Source of the DNA: Cupriavidus gilardii | GTDB taxonomy: Bacteria > Pseudomonadota > Gammaproteobacteria > Burkholderiales > Burkholderiaceae | DNA length: 64,000 nucleotides | Direction of reading: 5' to 3' | Assembly: GCF_013314895.1 (NCBI RefSeq) | Contig: NZ_JABTYE010000005.1 | Coordinates: forward strand, 186,001 to 250,000 | Shown: positions 1 to 10,740 of the stretch, in pieces | Numbering within the stretch: position 1 is the first letter of the stretch | Layout of the letters: every line of letters begins with the position of its first letter | The notes under the pieces: model-generated | Databases searched by the model: none | Seen by the model: the letters and a program-made list of their open reading frames with translations, nothing else | Told to the model about the DNA's origin: nothing | Position numbers and translations under genes: made by a program

Positions 1-141
1 CATGCGGTCCGCCGCCGGCGGGCCAATGCTACGATGCAGGCCGGCACATCCGCATGCCGCCGCACGCCTGCTCCCCGCGGGACCGTGCCGATGCCGGCCG
101 CCGTCAGACCGCTTCGCTGGAACCACGATTCGATAGAGACC
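1..141. other. Window edge upstream of metY
   Basis: No gene can be assigned here. The first three bases read CAT, which on the minus strand would be an ATG running out of the window, but this is only a possibility. The region is GC-rich and carries no recognisable riboswitch fold in front of the methionine gene. A TACGAT hexamer at 28-33 could be a weak -10 box. The metY frame is open from position 34, but protein similarity begins only at the ATG at 142. Confidence 0.3.
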
Positions 142-1512
142 ATGTCCGATACCCGTTTCGATACCCTCGCGCTGCACGCCGGCGCCGCGCCCGACCCCGC
201 CACGGGGGCGCGTGCCACGCCGATCCACCTGACCACGTCGTTCGTGTTCCGCGACAGCGAGCACGCGGCCTCGCTGTTCAATATGGAACGCGCCGGCCAC
301 GTGTACTCGCGGATCTCCAATCCGACCGTGGCCGTGTTCGAGGAACGCGTCGCCGCGCTGGAGAACGGCGTCGGCGCGATCGCCACGGCCTCGGGCCAGG
401 CTGCGCTGCATCTGGCGATCGCCACGCTGATGGGCAGCGGCTCGCATATCGTCGCCTCGTCCGCGCTGTACGGCGGCTCGCACAACCTGCTGCACTACAC
501 GCTGCGCCGTTTCGGCATCGAAACCACCTTCGTGCAGGCGCGCGATATCGACGCCTGGCGCGCCGCGATCCGCCCCGAGACCCGGCTGCTGTTCGGCGAG
601 ACGCTGGGCAATCCTGGGCTGGACGTGCTCGACATCCCGACGCTCGCTCAGCTTGGCGACGAGCATGGCATTCCGCTGCTGGTGGACTCGACCTTCACCA
701 CGCCCTATCTGATCCAGCCGTTCGCGCACGGCGCCGCGCTGCTCTACCACTCGGCGACCAAGTTCCTGGGCGGCCATGGCACCACCATCGGCGGCGTGCT
801 GGCCGAGGGCGGCAACTTCGACTTCGAGGCTTCGGGACGCTTTCCCGAGCTGTCGGAGCCGTACGCGGGCTTTCACAACATGGTCTTCACCGAGGAGAGC
901 ACCGTCGCACCGTTCCTGCTGCGCGCGCGTCGCGAGGGCCTGCGCGACTTCGGCGCCTGCATGAACCCGATGGCGGCGTGGCAGCTGCTGCAGGGCATCG
1001 AGACGCTGCCGCTGCGGATGGCCCGCCATGTCGACAATGCGCGCCGCGTGGTGCAGTTCCTCGTCTCGCATCCGATGGTCGAGTCGGTGGCCTACCCCGA
1101 GCTCGAATCGCACCCCGACCATGCGCTCGCGAAGCGGCTGCTGCCGCGCGGCTGCGGCGCGGTGTTCAGCTTCAATCTGAAGGGCGATCGCGCCGCCGGC
1201 CAGCGCTTCATCGAGAGCCTGACGCTGTTCTCGCATCTGGCCAATGTCGGCGACGCCCGCTCGCTGGTGATCCATCCCGCCTCGACCACGCACTTCCGCA
1301 TGGATGCGTCGGCGCTGCGCTCGGCCGGCATCGCCGAGGGCACGATCCGCTTGTCGATCGGCCTGGAAGATCCGGACGATCTGATCGACGATCTGAAGCG
1401 CGGGCTGAAGGCGGCGCAGAAGTCGATGGAGAAAGGCGGCGGAAGCAGCGGTCGCAGCGCTGCCAGCGGTACCGGCGCCGCCGGCAACAAGAGCAACGGA
1501 GGGCAAGCCTGA
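142..1512 (+). CDS. metY: O-acetylhomoserine aminocarboxypropyltransferase (PLP-dependent sulfhydrylase)
   Basis: A 456-residue Cys/Met-metabolism PLP enzyme that would make homocysteine or methionine directly from an O-acylhomoserine and sulfide or methanethiol in the cytosol. The family signature YSRISNPT lies at residues 55-62, and the Schiff-base lysine is Lys207 in SATKFLGG. The ATG at 142 was chosen because the characteristic N-terminus (SDTRFDTLALHAG) starts there; an in-frame ATG at 34 would add 36 non-conserved residues. The last 30 or so residues are a Gly/Ser-rich tail beyond the usual fold. The stop codon overlaps the next start as TGATG, implying translational coupling. Assignment to MetY rather than MetZ is by overall resemblance and less certain than the fold. 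Confidence 0.9.
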   Translation: MSDTRFDTLALHAGAAPDPATGARATPIHLTTSFVFRDSEHAASLFNMERAGHVYSRISNPTVAVFEERVAALENGVGAIATASGQAALHLAIATLMGSGSHIVASSALYGGSHNLLHYTLRRFGIETTFVQARDIDAWRAAIRPETRLLFGETLGNPGLDVLDIPTLAQLGDEHGIPLLVDSTFTTPYLIQPFAHGAALLYHSATKFLGGHGTTIGGVLAEGGNFDFEASGRFPELSEPYAGFHNMVFTEESTVAPFLLRARREGLRDFGACMNPMAAWQLLQGIETLPLRMARHVDNARRVVQFLVSHPMVESVAYPELESHPDHALAKRLLPRGCGAVFSFNLKGDRAAGQRFIESLTLFSHLANVGDARSLVIHPASTTHFRMDASALRSAGIAEGTIRLSIGLEDPDDLIDDLKRGLKAAQKSMEKGGGSSGRSAASGTGAAGNKSNGGQA

Positions 1513-2339
1513 TGTATCTGAACGTCAATGGCCAGCGGGCCTACGCCTATACCGGCGGCAAACCCTTCGATCCCGCCCTGCCCTGTGCCGTGTTCGTGCA
1601 CGGCGCGCAGAACGACCACAGCGTCTGGGGCCTGCAGACGCGCTGGTTCGCGCATCATGGATTTTCGGTGCTGGCGGTGGACCTGCCCGGACACAACCGC
1701 AGCGAGGGGCCGCCGCTGGCCACCGTCGAGCAGATGGCCGACTGGGTCGTCGCGCTGTTGCGCGCGGCGGGCGTCAAGGCGCCCGCGCTGATCTTCGGCC
1801 ACAGCATGGGCTCGCTGATCGCGCTGGAATGCGCCGCGCGCCATGCCGGCGCGGTGCGCGCGATCGGCATGCTGGCGACCGCCTATCCGATGAAGGTCTC
1901 CGACGCGCTGCTCGATGCCGCGCAGAACCGCGAGCACGAGGCCATCGCGATGGTCAATGCGTGGTCGCATTCGAGCCTGGCCAACAAGCCGTCGTCGCCG
2001 GGGCCGGGCTTCTGGATGCATGGCGTCAGCCAGCGGCTGATGGAACGGGTCGGCCGGCGCAATCCGCAGGCCCAGGTCTTCCATACCGACTTCGCCGCCT
2101 GCAACGCCTACGCCAACGGCGAGCGCGCCGCGGCTGGCCTGCAGTGCCCGGCGCTGGTGGTGGTGGGAGGCAAGGACATGATGACGCCCGCCCGCTCGGC
2201 CCGCGCACTGGCGGCGACGATGCCGCGCGCCAGCGTGGTCGAGCTGCCCTGCGGCCACAACATCATGGGCGAGAAGCCCGACGAGGTGCTGGACGCGCTG
2301 GCCGGCTTTGCGCGGCGCGTGATCGCGAACGGTGGTTGA
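1512..2339 (+). CDS. Alpha/beta-fold hydrolase coupled to metY
   Basis: A 275-residue soluble alpha/beta hydrolase. The oxyanion segment HGAQ is at residues 30-33, the nucleophile elbow GHSMGS puts Ser98 as nucleophile, and Asp222 (GGKDMMTP) and His249 (CGHNIMGEKP) complete the triad. There is no signal peptide. It starts on the ATG that overlaps the metY stop by one base, so the two are probably made from one transcript. A role tied to sulfur or acyl-homoserine metabolism is suggested by position alone. The substrate is unknown; esterase, lactonase or thioesterase activity are all possible. Confidence 0.85.
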   Translation: MYLNVNGQRAYAYTGGKPFDPALPCAVFVHGAQNDHSVWGLQTRWFAHHGFSVLAVDLPGHNRSEGPPLATVEQMADWVVALLRAAGVKAPALIFGHSMGSLIALECAARHAGAVRAIGMLATAYPMKVSDALLDAAQNREHEAIAMVNAWSHSSLANKPSSPGPGFWMHGVSQRLMERVGRRNPQAQVFHTDFAACNAYANGERAAAGLQCPALVVVGGKDMMTPARSARALAATMPRASVVELPCGHNIMGEKPDEVLDALAGFARRVIANGG

Positions 2340-2350
2340 TCGCCGATACC

Positions 2351-2423
2351 GTCATGGCCGCGAAAGCGGGGACTCAGTGGCTCAGGAAGACGCTGGGTTC
2401 CCGCGTTCGCGGAAACGACGCGA
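2351..2423. repeat. Dispersed inverted-repeat element between convergent genes
   Basis: Two arms, CCGCGAAAGCGGGGACTCAG at 2358-2377 and its imperfect reverse complement at 2393-2412 (17 of 20 positions pair), can form a long hairpin. The sequence resembles the widespread proteobacterial intergenic element whose spurious translation reads like AKAGTQ...FPRSRE. It lies between the convergent hydrolase and brkB genes and could end transcription from either side. A genome-wide count would show whether it is a multicopy family in this strain. Confidence 0.6.
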
Positions 2424-2459
2424 TGGTTGGCGTCCGTTTCGCGGCGCGCTGCGGCCCGC

Positions 2460-5076
<2,617 letters not shown>

Positions 5077-5127
5077 CCGCCCCGCACGATCCGATCCACC
5101 CGCCGCTTCCATCGACAGCCCATCGCC

Positions 5128-6561
5128 ATGACGCAAGCCCCGACCGACGCCCGCCTCCACTCCTTCCTGTCGCTGTGCCGCGCTGCGCTGGGACCGACCC
5201 ACGTGCTGACCGAGGCCGAGGACAAGGCAGCCTATCTGACCGACTGGCGCCGGCGCTATGCCGGCGATGCGCTGGCCGTGCTGCTGCCCGGCACCACCGA
5301 GGAAGTGGCCGCAGCGGTGCGCGCATGCCATGCGCACCAGATCGCGATCGTGCCGCAAGGCGGCAACACCGGCCTGTGCGGCGGTGCTACGCCGGATGCG
5401 TCGCAGCCCTCGGTGGTGCTGTCGCTCAAGCGCCTGAACCGCATCCGCCAGGTCGATCCGCTGAACAACACGATCACCGTCGAGGCTGGCGTCATCCTGC
5501 AACAGGTCCAGCAGGCCGCCAGCGAGCATGACCGCCTGTTCCCGCTGAGCCTGGCCGCGGAAGGCAGCTGCACCATCGGCGGCAATCTGGCCACCAATGC
5601 CGGCGGCACCGGCGTGCTGCGCTATGGCAACACGCGCGAGCTGTGCCTGGGTCTGGAAGTGGTGACTGCCAGCGGCGAGGTCTGGAACGGGCTGCGCGGC
5701 CTGCGCAAGGACAACACGGGCTACGATCTGCGCGACCTGTTCATCGGCGCCGAAGGCACGCTGGGCGTGATCACCGCCGCGGTGATGAAGCTGTACCCGG
5801 CGCCGCGCGCCCGCGTGACGGCGCTGGCCGCGGTCGCCGATCCGCGCGCCGCACTGGCGCTGCTGGCGCTCGCCCAGCGCCATGCCGGCGCGATGCTGAC
5901 CGGCTTCGAGCTGATGTCGGCGATGTGCCTGGAGCTGGTGACTCGCCATTATCCGCAGCTGCGCTATCCGTTCGACCGCCCGCATCCGCAGGTGGTACTG
6001 CTCGAGCTGTCCGACAGCGAAAGCGCCGAGCATGCGCGCGCCACCTTCGAGACGCTAATGGAAGCGGCCTTTGACGCCGGTATCGTCGCCGATGCCGTGG
6101 TGGCCGAATCTGTACAGCAATCGCGCGACTTCTGGAATCTGCGCGAGCACATTCCTCTGGCGCAGGTCGAGGAAGGCAAGAACATCAAGCACGACATCGC
6201 GGTGCCGATCTCGCGCATTGGCGACTTCATCGCCGGCACCGACGCTCAGCTGCAGGCCGCATTCCCCGGCGTGCGCATGGTGACCTTCGGCCATCTCGGC
6301 GATGGCAATCTGCACTACAACGTGTCGCCGCCGGCGGGACAGGACCACGACGCCTTCCTCGCCCACCAGGACGCGATCAACCGCATCGTGCACGACAGCG
6401 TGCATGCGCACGGCGGCTCGATTTCCGCCGAGCACGGCCTCGGCCAGCTCAAGCGCGACGAGAATCGGCGCTACAAGAGCGAGATCGAACTGGCGATGAT
6501 GCGGGCGATCAAGCAGGCGCTGGATCCGCTGGGGCTGATGAATCCGGGCAAGGTGGTGTAA
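5128..6561 (+). CDS. FAD-binding 2-hydroxyacid dehydrogenase (GlcD/D-LDH/D-2-HGDH type)
   Basis: A 477-residue flavoprotein with an N-terminal PCMH-type FAD domain: the pyrophosphate-binding stretch VPQGGNTGLCGG, then GNLATNAGG and the EGTLGVIT segment. The C-terminal oxidase domain carries the metal and substrate motifs HLGDGNLHYN and SAEHGLGQLKR, as in D-2-hydroxyglutarate and D-lactate dehydrogenases. It would oxidise a D-2-hydroxyacid and pass electrons to a quinone or ETF. The exact substrate cannot be read from sequence. It follows the DUF2069 gene after 51 bases and may share the wrbA transcript. Confidence 0.85.
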   Translation: MTQAPTDARLHSFLSLCRAALGPTHVLTEAEDKAAYLTDWRRRYAGDALAVLLPGTTEEVAAAVRACHAHQIAIVPQGGNTGLCGGATPDASQPSVVLSLKRLNRIRQVDPLNNTITVEAGVILQQVQQAASEHDRLFPLSLAAEGSCTIGGNLATNAGGTGVLRYGNTRELCLGLEVVTASGEVWNGLRGLRKDNTGYDLRDLFIGAEGTLGVITAAVMKLYPAPRARVTALAAVADPRAALALLALAQRHAGAMLTGFELMSAMCLELVTRHYPQLRYPFDRPHPQVVLLELSDSESAEHARATFETLMEAAFDAGIVADAVVAESVQQSRDFWNLREHIPLAQVEEGKNIKHDIAVPISRIGDFIAGTDAQLQAAFPGVRMVTFGHLGDGNLHYNVSPPAGQDHDAFLAHQDAINRIVHDSVHAHGGSISAEHGLGQLKRDENRRYKSEIELAMMRAIKQALDPLGLMNPGKVV

Positions 6562-6620
6562 GGCCCCGGGCCAATGTGCGTGCCCGCGCGGCAGCTTGGC
6601 GGGCCGCCATCGTCGCAGAC

Positions 6621-6656
6621 GCCGCGGAGGCCGCAGAGGCCGCAGAGGCCGCATAA
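6621..6656. repeat. 9-bp tandem repeat, four units
   Basis: Four units of the type GCCGCAGAG (the first and last diverged) lie in the intergenic stretch between the dehydrogenase and the selenium-binding protein gene, upstream of its probable promoter. Confidence 0.6.
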
Positions 6657-6696
6657 GCTCATTCGGAATCCGTCGTAAGACAAGGCCCCGGTTCCG

Positions 6697-6725
6697 TTGA
6701 CGCCCCTTCCGTCGCGACCTAGTGT
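6697..6725 (+). promoter_or_regulatory. Putative sigma-70 promoter of the SBP56 gene
   Basis: TTGACG (6697-6702) is followed after 17 bases by TAGTGT (6720-6725). The -35 is good, the -10 modest. It lies about 45 bases before the SBP56 start, whose strong AAGGAGG Shine-Dalgarno is at 6754-6760. Confidence 0.4.
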
Positions 6726-6768
6726 AGATAGGTTCGCTCGACATATCCGCTGCAAGGAGGGGCCTCCC

Positions 6769-8178
6769 ATGAGCCTGCGGCCTGATCCCACATTCCACGC
6801 ATCGCCCGCACTGGCGATGCAGGCGCCGGCGGAAGAGTACGCCTACACGGTGATGCTCAGCCCCGATGCCTCGCAGCCGGATGCGCTCGCCGTCATCGAC
6901 GTCAAGCCCGGCTCGCCGACCTACAGCAAGGTCGTGCATACGGTGCCGATGACCCAGCGCGGCGACGAACTGCACCACTTCGGCTGGAACGCCTGCTCGT
7001 CGGCGCTATCGCCGCTGACGGGGCACGCGTTTCTGGAACGGCGCTTCCTGATCATCCCCGGCATGCGCTCGTCGCGCATCTACATCGTCGATACCAGACC
7101 CCATCCGACCCAGGCGGCGATCCACCGCGTCATCGAGCCCGACGAGATCTTCCGCAAGACCGGGTATTCGCGGCCGCACACCGTGCACTGCGGTCCCGAA
7201 GGCATCTACGTCAGCACGCTCGGCGGCGGGGGCAAGGATGGAACCGACGGCGCGCCCGGCATCTTCATCATGGACTGCGAAACCTTCGACGTGCTCGGAC
7301 GCTGGGAGATCGATCGCGGTCCGCAGGACAAGCACTACGACTTCTGGTGGAACCTGCCGCGCGACTACATGGTGTCGAGCGAATGGGCGCTGCCGCCGCA
7401 GTTCGAGAACGGCCTGGTGCCCGAGGATCTGCTGTCCAATCGCTATGGGCACCGCTTGCACTTCTGGGACCTGCGCGCGCGGCGCAACGTGCAGACCATC
7501 GACCTGGGCGCGCAGCATCAGATGGCGCTGGAAGTACGCCCTGCCCACGACCCGGTGCGCGAGTACGGCTTCGTCGGCGTGGTGGTCGACACCACCAACC
7601 TGGAAGGATCGATCTGGACGTGGTGGCGCGAGGACGGGCAATTCCACGTCGAGAAGACTGCGACGATTCCGGCGGAACCGGCCTCGGCCGACGTGCTGCC
7701 GCCGCTGCTGCAGGGCTTCGGCGCCGTGCCGCCGCTCGTCACCGACATCGACCTGTCGCTCGACGACCGCTTTCTCTACGTCTCCTGCTGGGGCACCGGC
7801 GAGATGCGTCAGTACGACGTCACCGATCCGCGCAAGCCGAAGCTGACCGGCTCCGTGCATCTCGGCGGCATCGCCCGCCGCACGCCGCACCCGAACGGCA
7901 AGTTGTTCGCCGCAGGTCCGCAGATGGTCGAGATCAGCCGCGACGGCCGTCGCGTCTACTGGTCCAATTCGCTCTATTCCAGCTGGGACAACCAGTTTTA
8001 TCCCGACGGCGTGCCCGCTGCGCAGGTCATGGCGCATGCCGACCCGGACGGCGGCCTGACGCTGGCCGACGACTTCTGGGTCGACTTTCCCGCGGGCTAC
8101 CGCGCCCATCAGATCCGCCTCGAAGGCGGCGACTGCTCGACCGACTCGTTCTGCTATCCCTCCGTCGGACCGCGATGA
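6769..8178 (+). CDS. Selenium-binding protein SBP56 / methanethiol oxidase family
   Basis: A 469-residue beta-propeller protein of the SBP56 (SELENBP1, methanethiol oxidase) family. Family landmarks are visible: HHFGWNACSS with the conserved Cys, SSRIYIVDT, RPHTVHCGPEGIYVSTLG, the DKHYDFWWNLPRDYMVSSEW region, TDIDLSLDDRFLYVSCWGTGE and the C-terminal GGDCSTD. The second Cys of the CSSC found in animal homologues is Ala here. Characterised members oxidise methanethiol in a copper-dependent way, giving sulfide, formaldehyde and peroxide. No signal peptide is seen, unlike periplasmic bacterial methanethiol oxidases. The start at 6769 has a near-perfect AAGGAGG eight bases upstream. It overlaps the next gene as ATGA. 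Confidence 0.88.
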   Translation: MSLRPDPTFHASPALAMQAPAEEYAYTVMLSPDASQPDALAVIDVKPGSPTYSKVVHTVPMTQRGDELHHFGWNACSSALSPLTGHAFLERRFLIIPGMRSSRIYIVDTRPHPTQAAIHRVIEPDEIFRKTGYSRPHTVHCGPEGIYVSTLGGGGKDGTDGAPGIFIMDCETFDVLGRWEIDRGPQDKHYDFWWNLPRDYMVSSEWALPPQFENGLVPEDLLSNRYGHRLHFWDLRARRNVQTIDLGAQHQMALEVRPAHDPVREYGFVGVVVDTTNLEGSIWTWWREDGQFHVEKTATIPAEPASADVLPPLLQGFGAVPPLVTDIDLSLDDRFLYVSCWGTGEMRQYDVTDPRKPKLTGSVHLGGIARRTPHPNGKLFAAGPQMVEISRDGRRVYWSNSLYSSWDNQFYPDGVPAAQVMAHADPDGGLTLADDFWVDFPAGYRAHQIRLEGGDCSTDSFCYPSVGPR

Positions 8179-8831
8179 CGTGGGAACAGACCGGTCTCTG
8201 GACCGGTGTGATCGTCAGCGGGCTGTACCACGGCCTGAGTCCCGCGATGGGCTGGCCGCTGGCGGTGTCGAACGGGCTGATGGCCCGGCGCGACGACGCC
8301 GTGTTCGCCGCGCTCGGCTATCTCGGCCTCGGTCATGCCGCCGCGGTGATGACGCTGACGCTGCCATTCGGCCTGCTCGCGTCGCTGGCCGGCTGGCAGC
8401 GCGAGATCCGCTTCGTTGCCGCCGCCCTCGTGATCGGCTACGGCATCGCGCTGCTGGCGCGACGGCGCCATGCACGCGCGCTCGCCCGCATCCCGCCGTC
8501 GCGGCTGACGCTGTGGTCCTTTGCCATTGCGCTCGCCCATGGCGCGGGACTCATGCTGGTACCGATCTATCTCGGCCTTTGCAGCACGGCTACCCACCCC
8601 GGGCATCAAGCCGCCACGGCGCTCGCCTTCGGCAACGCCGGCATGGCCGTGCTGGTCTCGATCGTTCATGCCGCGGCGATGATGACGGGCGGCGGCGCGA
8701 TGGCGTGGGTCACCTATCGCCACGTCGGCCTCGCGCTGGTATCGCGCAGCTGGCTCAATACGGACGCCGCATGGGCGTTAAGCCTGGTACTGGTCGGAGG
8801 GATGTCGCTGATGGCAGCGACGGCGCGCTGA
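8175..8831 (+). CDS. His/Met-rich polytopic membrane protein coupled to SBP56
   Basis: A 218-residue hydrophobic protein of unknown function with about six membrane segments. A histidine inside or at the edge of four of them is followed by a methionine at a fixed distance: His19/Met25, His54/Met59, His122/Met127 and His165/Met170. The segments around His54 and His122 look like an internal duplication (GHAAAVM...LP versus AHGAGLM...VP). Such paired His and Met residues are usual for copper or heme sites in membranes, so a metal-handling role for the SBP56 enzyme is a reasonable inference. The ATG overlaps the SBP56 stop, giving translational coupling. I cannot name the family. Confidence 0.75.
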   Translation: MTWEQTGLWTGVIVSGLYHGLSPAMGWPLAVSNGLMARRDDAVFAALGYLGLGHAAAVMTLTLPFGLLASLAGWQREIRFVAAALVIGYGIALLARRRHARALARIPPSRLTLWSFAIALAHGAGLMLVPIYLGLCSTATHPGHQAATALAFGNAGMAVLVSIVHAAAMMTGGGAMAWVTYRHVGLALVSRSWLNTDAAWALSLVLVGGMSLMAATAR

Positions 8832-9251
8832 AAGCGCCGGCGTGTCGATGCTCGCGCGATCTACGGCGCCGCCGAGCGAAAGACCGTCGGAATGGCAAAA
8901 AGCCCCGGAGTATTCCGGGGCTTTTCGTTTTCTACCTGCTGCTGCATGCGCGGTGCGTCGGTCCGATTGATCCGCTCGGTGCGGATCGCCGGATGCGGCA
9001 GGTCCACCAGAAACACCATCTCTGGCCGGGGACACCATGTCAGCGTTGCGCGCGTTTGAAGTTTGGAAGATGCGGCATCCGTTGCCATCGCCATGCCGAG
9101 CAATGGCAGTGGCCGCGGTCGACCGCCCGATCGCTTGAAATGGCCCGATTTCCCGCCGCGTGCGGACGGCGCGCCGATCTCCGTTCGTGCAGTGGCATCA
9201 ATCCTGCAAGCCCCTACCCCCATGCGTCCGTCTCGGCACAGGAGGTAAGGC
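8832..9251. other. 420-bp intergenic region between the SBP56 unit and mscS
   Basis: Apart from the terminator at 8898-8925 and the AGGAGG of mscS at 9240-9245, nothing is recognised. The middle section (about 8940-9230) has no convincing open frame on either strand and no repeat structure that I can see. The mscS promoter must lie here but no clear pair of boxes was found. Confidence 0.5.
8898..8925 (+). terminator. Rho-independent terminator after the SBP56 operon
   Basis: A 12-bp perfect stem (AAAAGCCCCGGA pairing with TCCGGGGCTTTT) with a 4-base loop, followed by CGTTTTC. The A-tract and T-tract symmetry would also let it act on the minus strand. Confidence 0.85.
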
Positions 9252-10415
9252 ATGAAGGAATGGCTCGATCTGAACGTCTTTCTGGGGATTTCGGCGCTCG
9301 ACTGGCTGCATGCCGGCATCGCCGCCGTGGTCAGCTATCTGGTGTTGATCACGCTGCTGCGCTTCGCCTGCGCACGGCTGGACCGGCTCGCGGCCCGGAC
9401 ACGGCCCGTGATCATCGACCGCATGGCGGACATGCTGCGGCATACGTCGCGCTTCGTGCTGCTGCTGGCCGCGCTGCTGATCGCCGTCGACTTCCTGGAC
9501 CTGCCGCCGAAATGGGCCAGCCGTATCGGCCATCTGTGGTTTCTGCTGATCGGCTTCCAGATCGCGATCTGGATCAATCACGCCGTCACGCTATGGACCC
9601 ACGACCGACTGACCGGCACCGGTCCGACCGCCCATAATCCCGTGTTCACCACGGTGATGGCGTGGGGCATGCGCGTGATGCTGTGGTCGGTGCTGCTGCT
9701 CGCCATGCTGGCCAATGTGGGCGTCAATATCACGGCCTTTGTGGCGAGCCTCGGCGTCGGCGGCGTGGCGGTGGCGCTGGCCGTGCAGAACATCCTCAGC
9801 GACCTGTTCGCGTCGCTGGCCATTGGCCTGGACAAACCCTTCGAGAACGGCGATTTCATCGTGTTCGGCGACATCGCCGGCAGCGTCGAACGCATCGGCC
9901 TGAAGACCACGCGGCTGCGCGCATTGAGCGGCGAGCAGATCGTCTGCAGCAATACTGAACTGTTGAAGACGACGATCCACAACTACAAGCGCATGGCGGA
10001 ACGCCGCATCCAGTTCAATTTCCGCGTGACATACCAGACGCCGCCGGACACGCTGCGGCGCATCCCCGAGATCGTCAAGTCCGCCGTCGTCGCCGCAGGG
10101 CGAACGCGCTTCGACCGCGCGCATTTCAAGGGCTTCGGCGAAAGCGCGCTTGAGTTCGAGGTGGTCTACTTCGTCACCGATCCGGACTACAACCTGTACA
10201 TGGATATCCAGCAGTCGATCAATCTGGCGATGGTCACCGAGCTGAGCAAGCTCGATGTCGAGTTTGGTGTGCCGGTGCGGACGGTGCGGTTGGTGGGGAT
10301 GGATGACGCCGAGGACGATGCGCGGACCGATCCGCGCGGTGTCGGCGAGCCCCAGCGTGCGTGGCCGCCACAGAACCGTGATCGACGCAACGCGGCGCTG
10401 TCGCAGGCGAGATAG
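9252..10415 (+). CDS. MscS-family mechanosensitive ion channel
   Basis: A 387-residue small-conductance mechanosensitive channel. Hydrophobic segments occur near residues 15-37, 62-82, 92-112 and 138-160. The pore-lining helix and start of the MscS beta domain read NVGVNITAFVASLGVGGVAV, followed by AVQNILSDLFASL and the DKPFENGDFI motif. The C-terminal alpha/beta vestibule is present, then about 40 charged, divergent residues. It would sit in the inner membrane and release solutes under hypo-osmotic shock. The start has an ideal AGGAGG six bases upstream. The gene appears monocistronic. Confidence 0.9.
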   Translation: MKEWLDLNVFLGISALDWLHAGIAAVVSYLVLITLLRFACARLDRLAARTRPVIIDRMADMLRHTSRFVLLLAALLIAVDFLDLPPKWASRIGHLWFLLIGFQIAIWINHAVTLWTHDRLTGTGPTAHNPVFTTVMAWGMRVMLWSVLLLAMLANVGVNITAFVASLGVGGVAVALAVQNILSDLFASLAIGLDKPFENGDFIVFGDIAGSVERIGLKTTRLRALSGEQIVCSNTELLKTTIHNYKRMAERRIQFNFRVTYQTPPDTLRRIPEIVKSAVVAAGRTRFDRAHFKGFGESALEFEVVYFVTDPDYNLYMDIQQSINLAMVTELSKLDVEFGVPVRTVRLVGMDDAEDDARTDPRGVGEPQRAWPPQNRDRRNAALSQAR

Positions 10416-10459
10416 GCCTTTGCAGGCAAGGGTATGACTGCTGCATGCCCCAAAAACAA

Positions 10460-10489
10460 AACCCCGGAAGACCGCGATCTTCCGGGGTT
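10460..10489 (-). terminator. Terminator between mscS and tRNA-Ser
   Basis: A 12-bp perfect stem (AACCCCGGAAGA with TCTTCCGGGGTT) and a 6-base loop. On the minus strand it is followed by a TTTTGTTTTTG run, so it fits best as the tRNA-Ser transcript terminator, 22 bases past the CCA end. It may also stop mscS transcription. Confidence 0.8.
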
Positions 10490-10511
10490 CCGCCGCCATG
10501 TACCGATGTAC

Positions 10512-10605
10512 TGGCGGAGACGGAGGGATTCGAACCCTCGATCCAGGTTTTGGCCCGGATGCTCCCTTAGCAGGGGAGTGCCTTCGACCTCTCGGCCACG
10601 TCTCC
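10512..10605 (-). tRNA. tRNA-Ser (anticodon GCT)
   Basis: A 94-base class II tRNA with encoded CCA. The acceptor stem pairs GGAGACG with CGTCTCC, the discriminator base is G, the T-loop is GTTCGAATC, and the anticodon loop CTGCTAA sits on a CTCCC/GGGAG stem. The long variable arm is typical of serine tRNAs. It decodes AGC and AGU. The gene has its own promoter and terminator, so it is an independent unit between lysC and mscS. Confidence 0.95.
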
Positions 10606-10614
10606 CAAACTTGC

Positions 10615-10638
10615 GTTGTGCGAGGGAGGCCGCACAAC
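10615..10638 (-). other. Hairpin in the tRNA-Ser 5' leader
   Basis: Perfect 8-bp arms (GTTGTGCG and CGCACAAC) enclose an 8-base loop. With the promoter at 10648-10676 the transcript would start at about 10641, so this hairpin would form almost the whole 5' leader that RNase P removes. Confidence 0.5.
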
Positions 10639-10647
10639 GAAGCGCGT

Positions 10648-10676
10648 ATTCTAGCGAGGGTGTGGCAATTGGTCAA
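10648..10676 (-). promoter_or_regulatory. Sigma-70 promoter of tRNA-Ser
   Basis: On the minus strand TTGACC (10676-10671) is followed after exactly 17 bases by TAGAAT (10653-10648). Five of six positions match consensus in each box, and the pair lies about 43 bases upstream of the mature tRNA. Confidence 0.75.
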
Positions 10677-10717
10677 CGACGAATCGATGACACCGCACTT
10701 GCCTGCCCTCGCCAGCG

Positions 10718-10737
10718 CCGGCGCGCGAACGCGCCGG
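10718..10737 (-). terminator. GC hairpin after lysC
   Basis: On the minus strand, 8-bp arms CCGGCGCG/CGCGCCGG close a TTCG tetraloop, three bases after the lysC stop codon. No U-tract follows, so it may act as a 3'-end stabiliser or a weak terminator separating lysC from the tRNA unit. Confidence 0.5.
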
Positions 10738-10740
10738 AAA

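Noticed and set aside
1-141. SAM or SAH riboswitch before metY
   Set aside because: I could not form any known SAM/SAH riboswitch core or an anti-terminator in this stretch; it is also truncated by the window edge.
54-1511. 5' extension of the alpha/beta hydrolase frame across metY
   Set aside because: The frame is open back to position 54, but the part before 1512 is Arg-rich and overlaps metY. Similarity starts at the ATG at 1512.
8175-8831. Assignment to a named transporter family (HupE/UreJ, NicO or DsbD)
   Set aside because: The HGLSP segment and transmembrane His residues are reminiscent, but the diagnostic motifs of these families are not present, so no name was given.
8940-9230. Open frame on the minus strand in the SBP56-mscS gap
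   Set aside because: It has no ribosome site, no recognisable domain, and runs into the terminator and the mscS start region.
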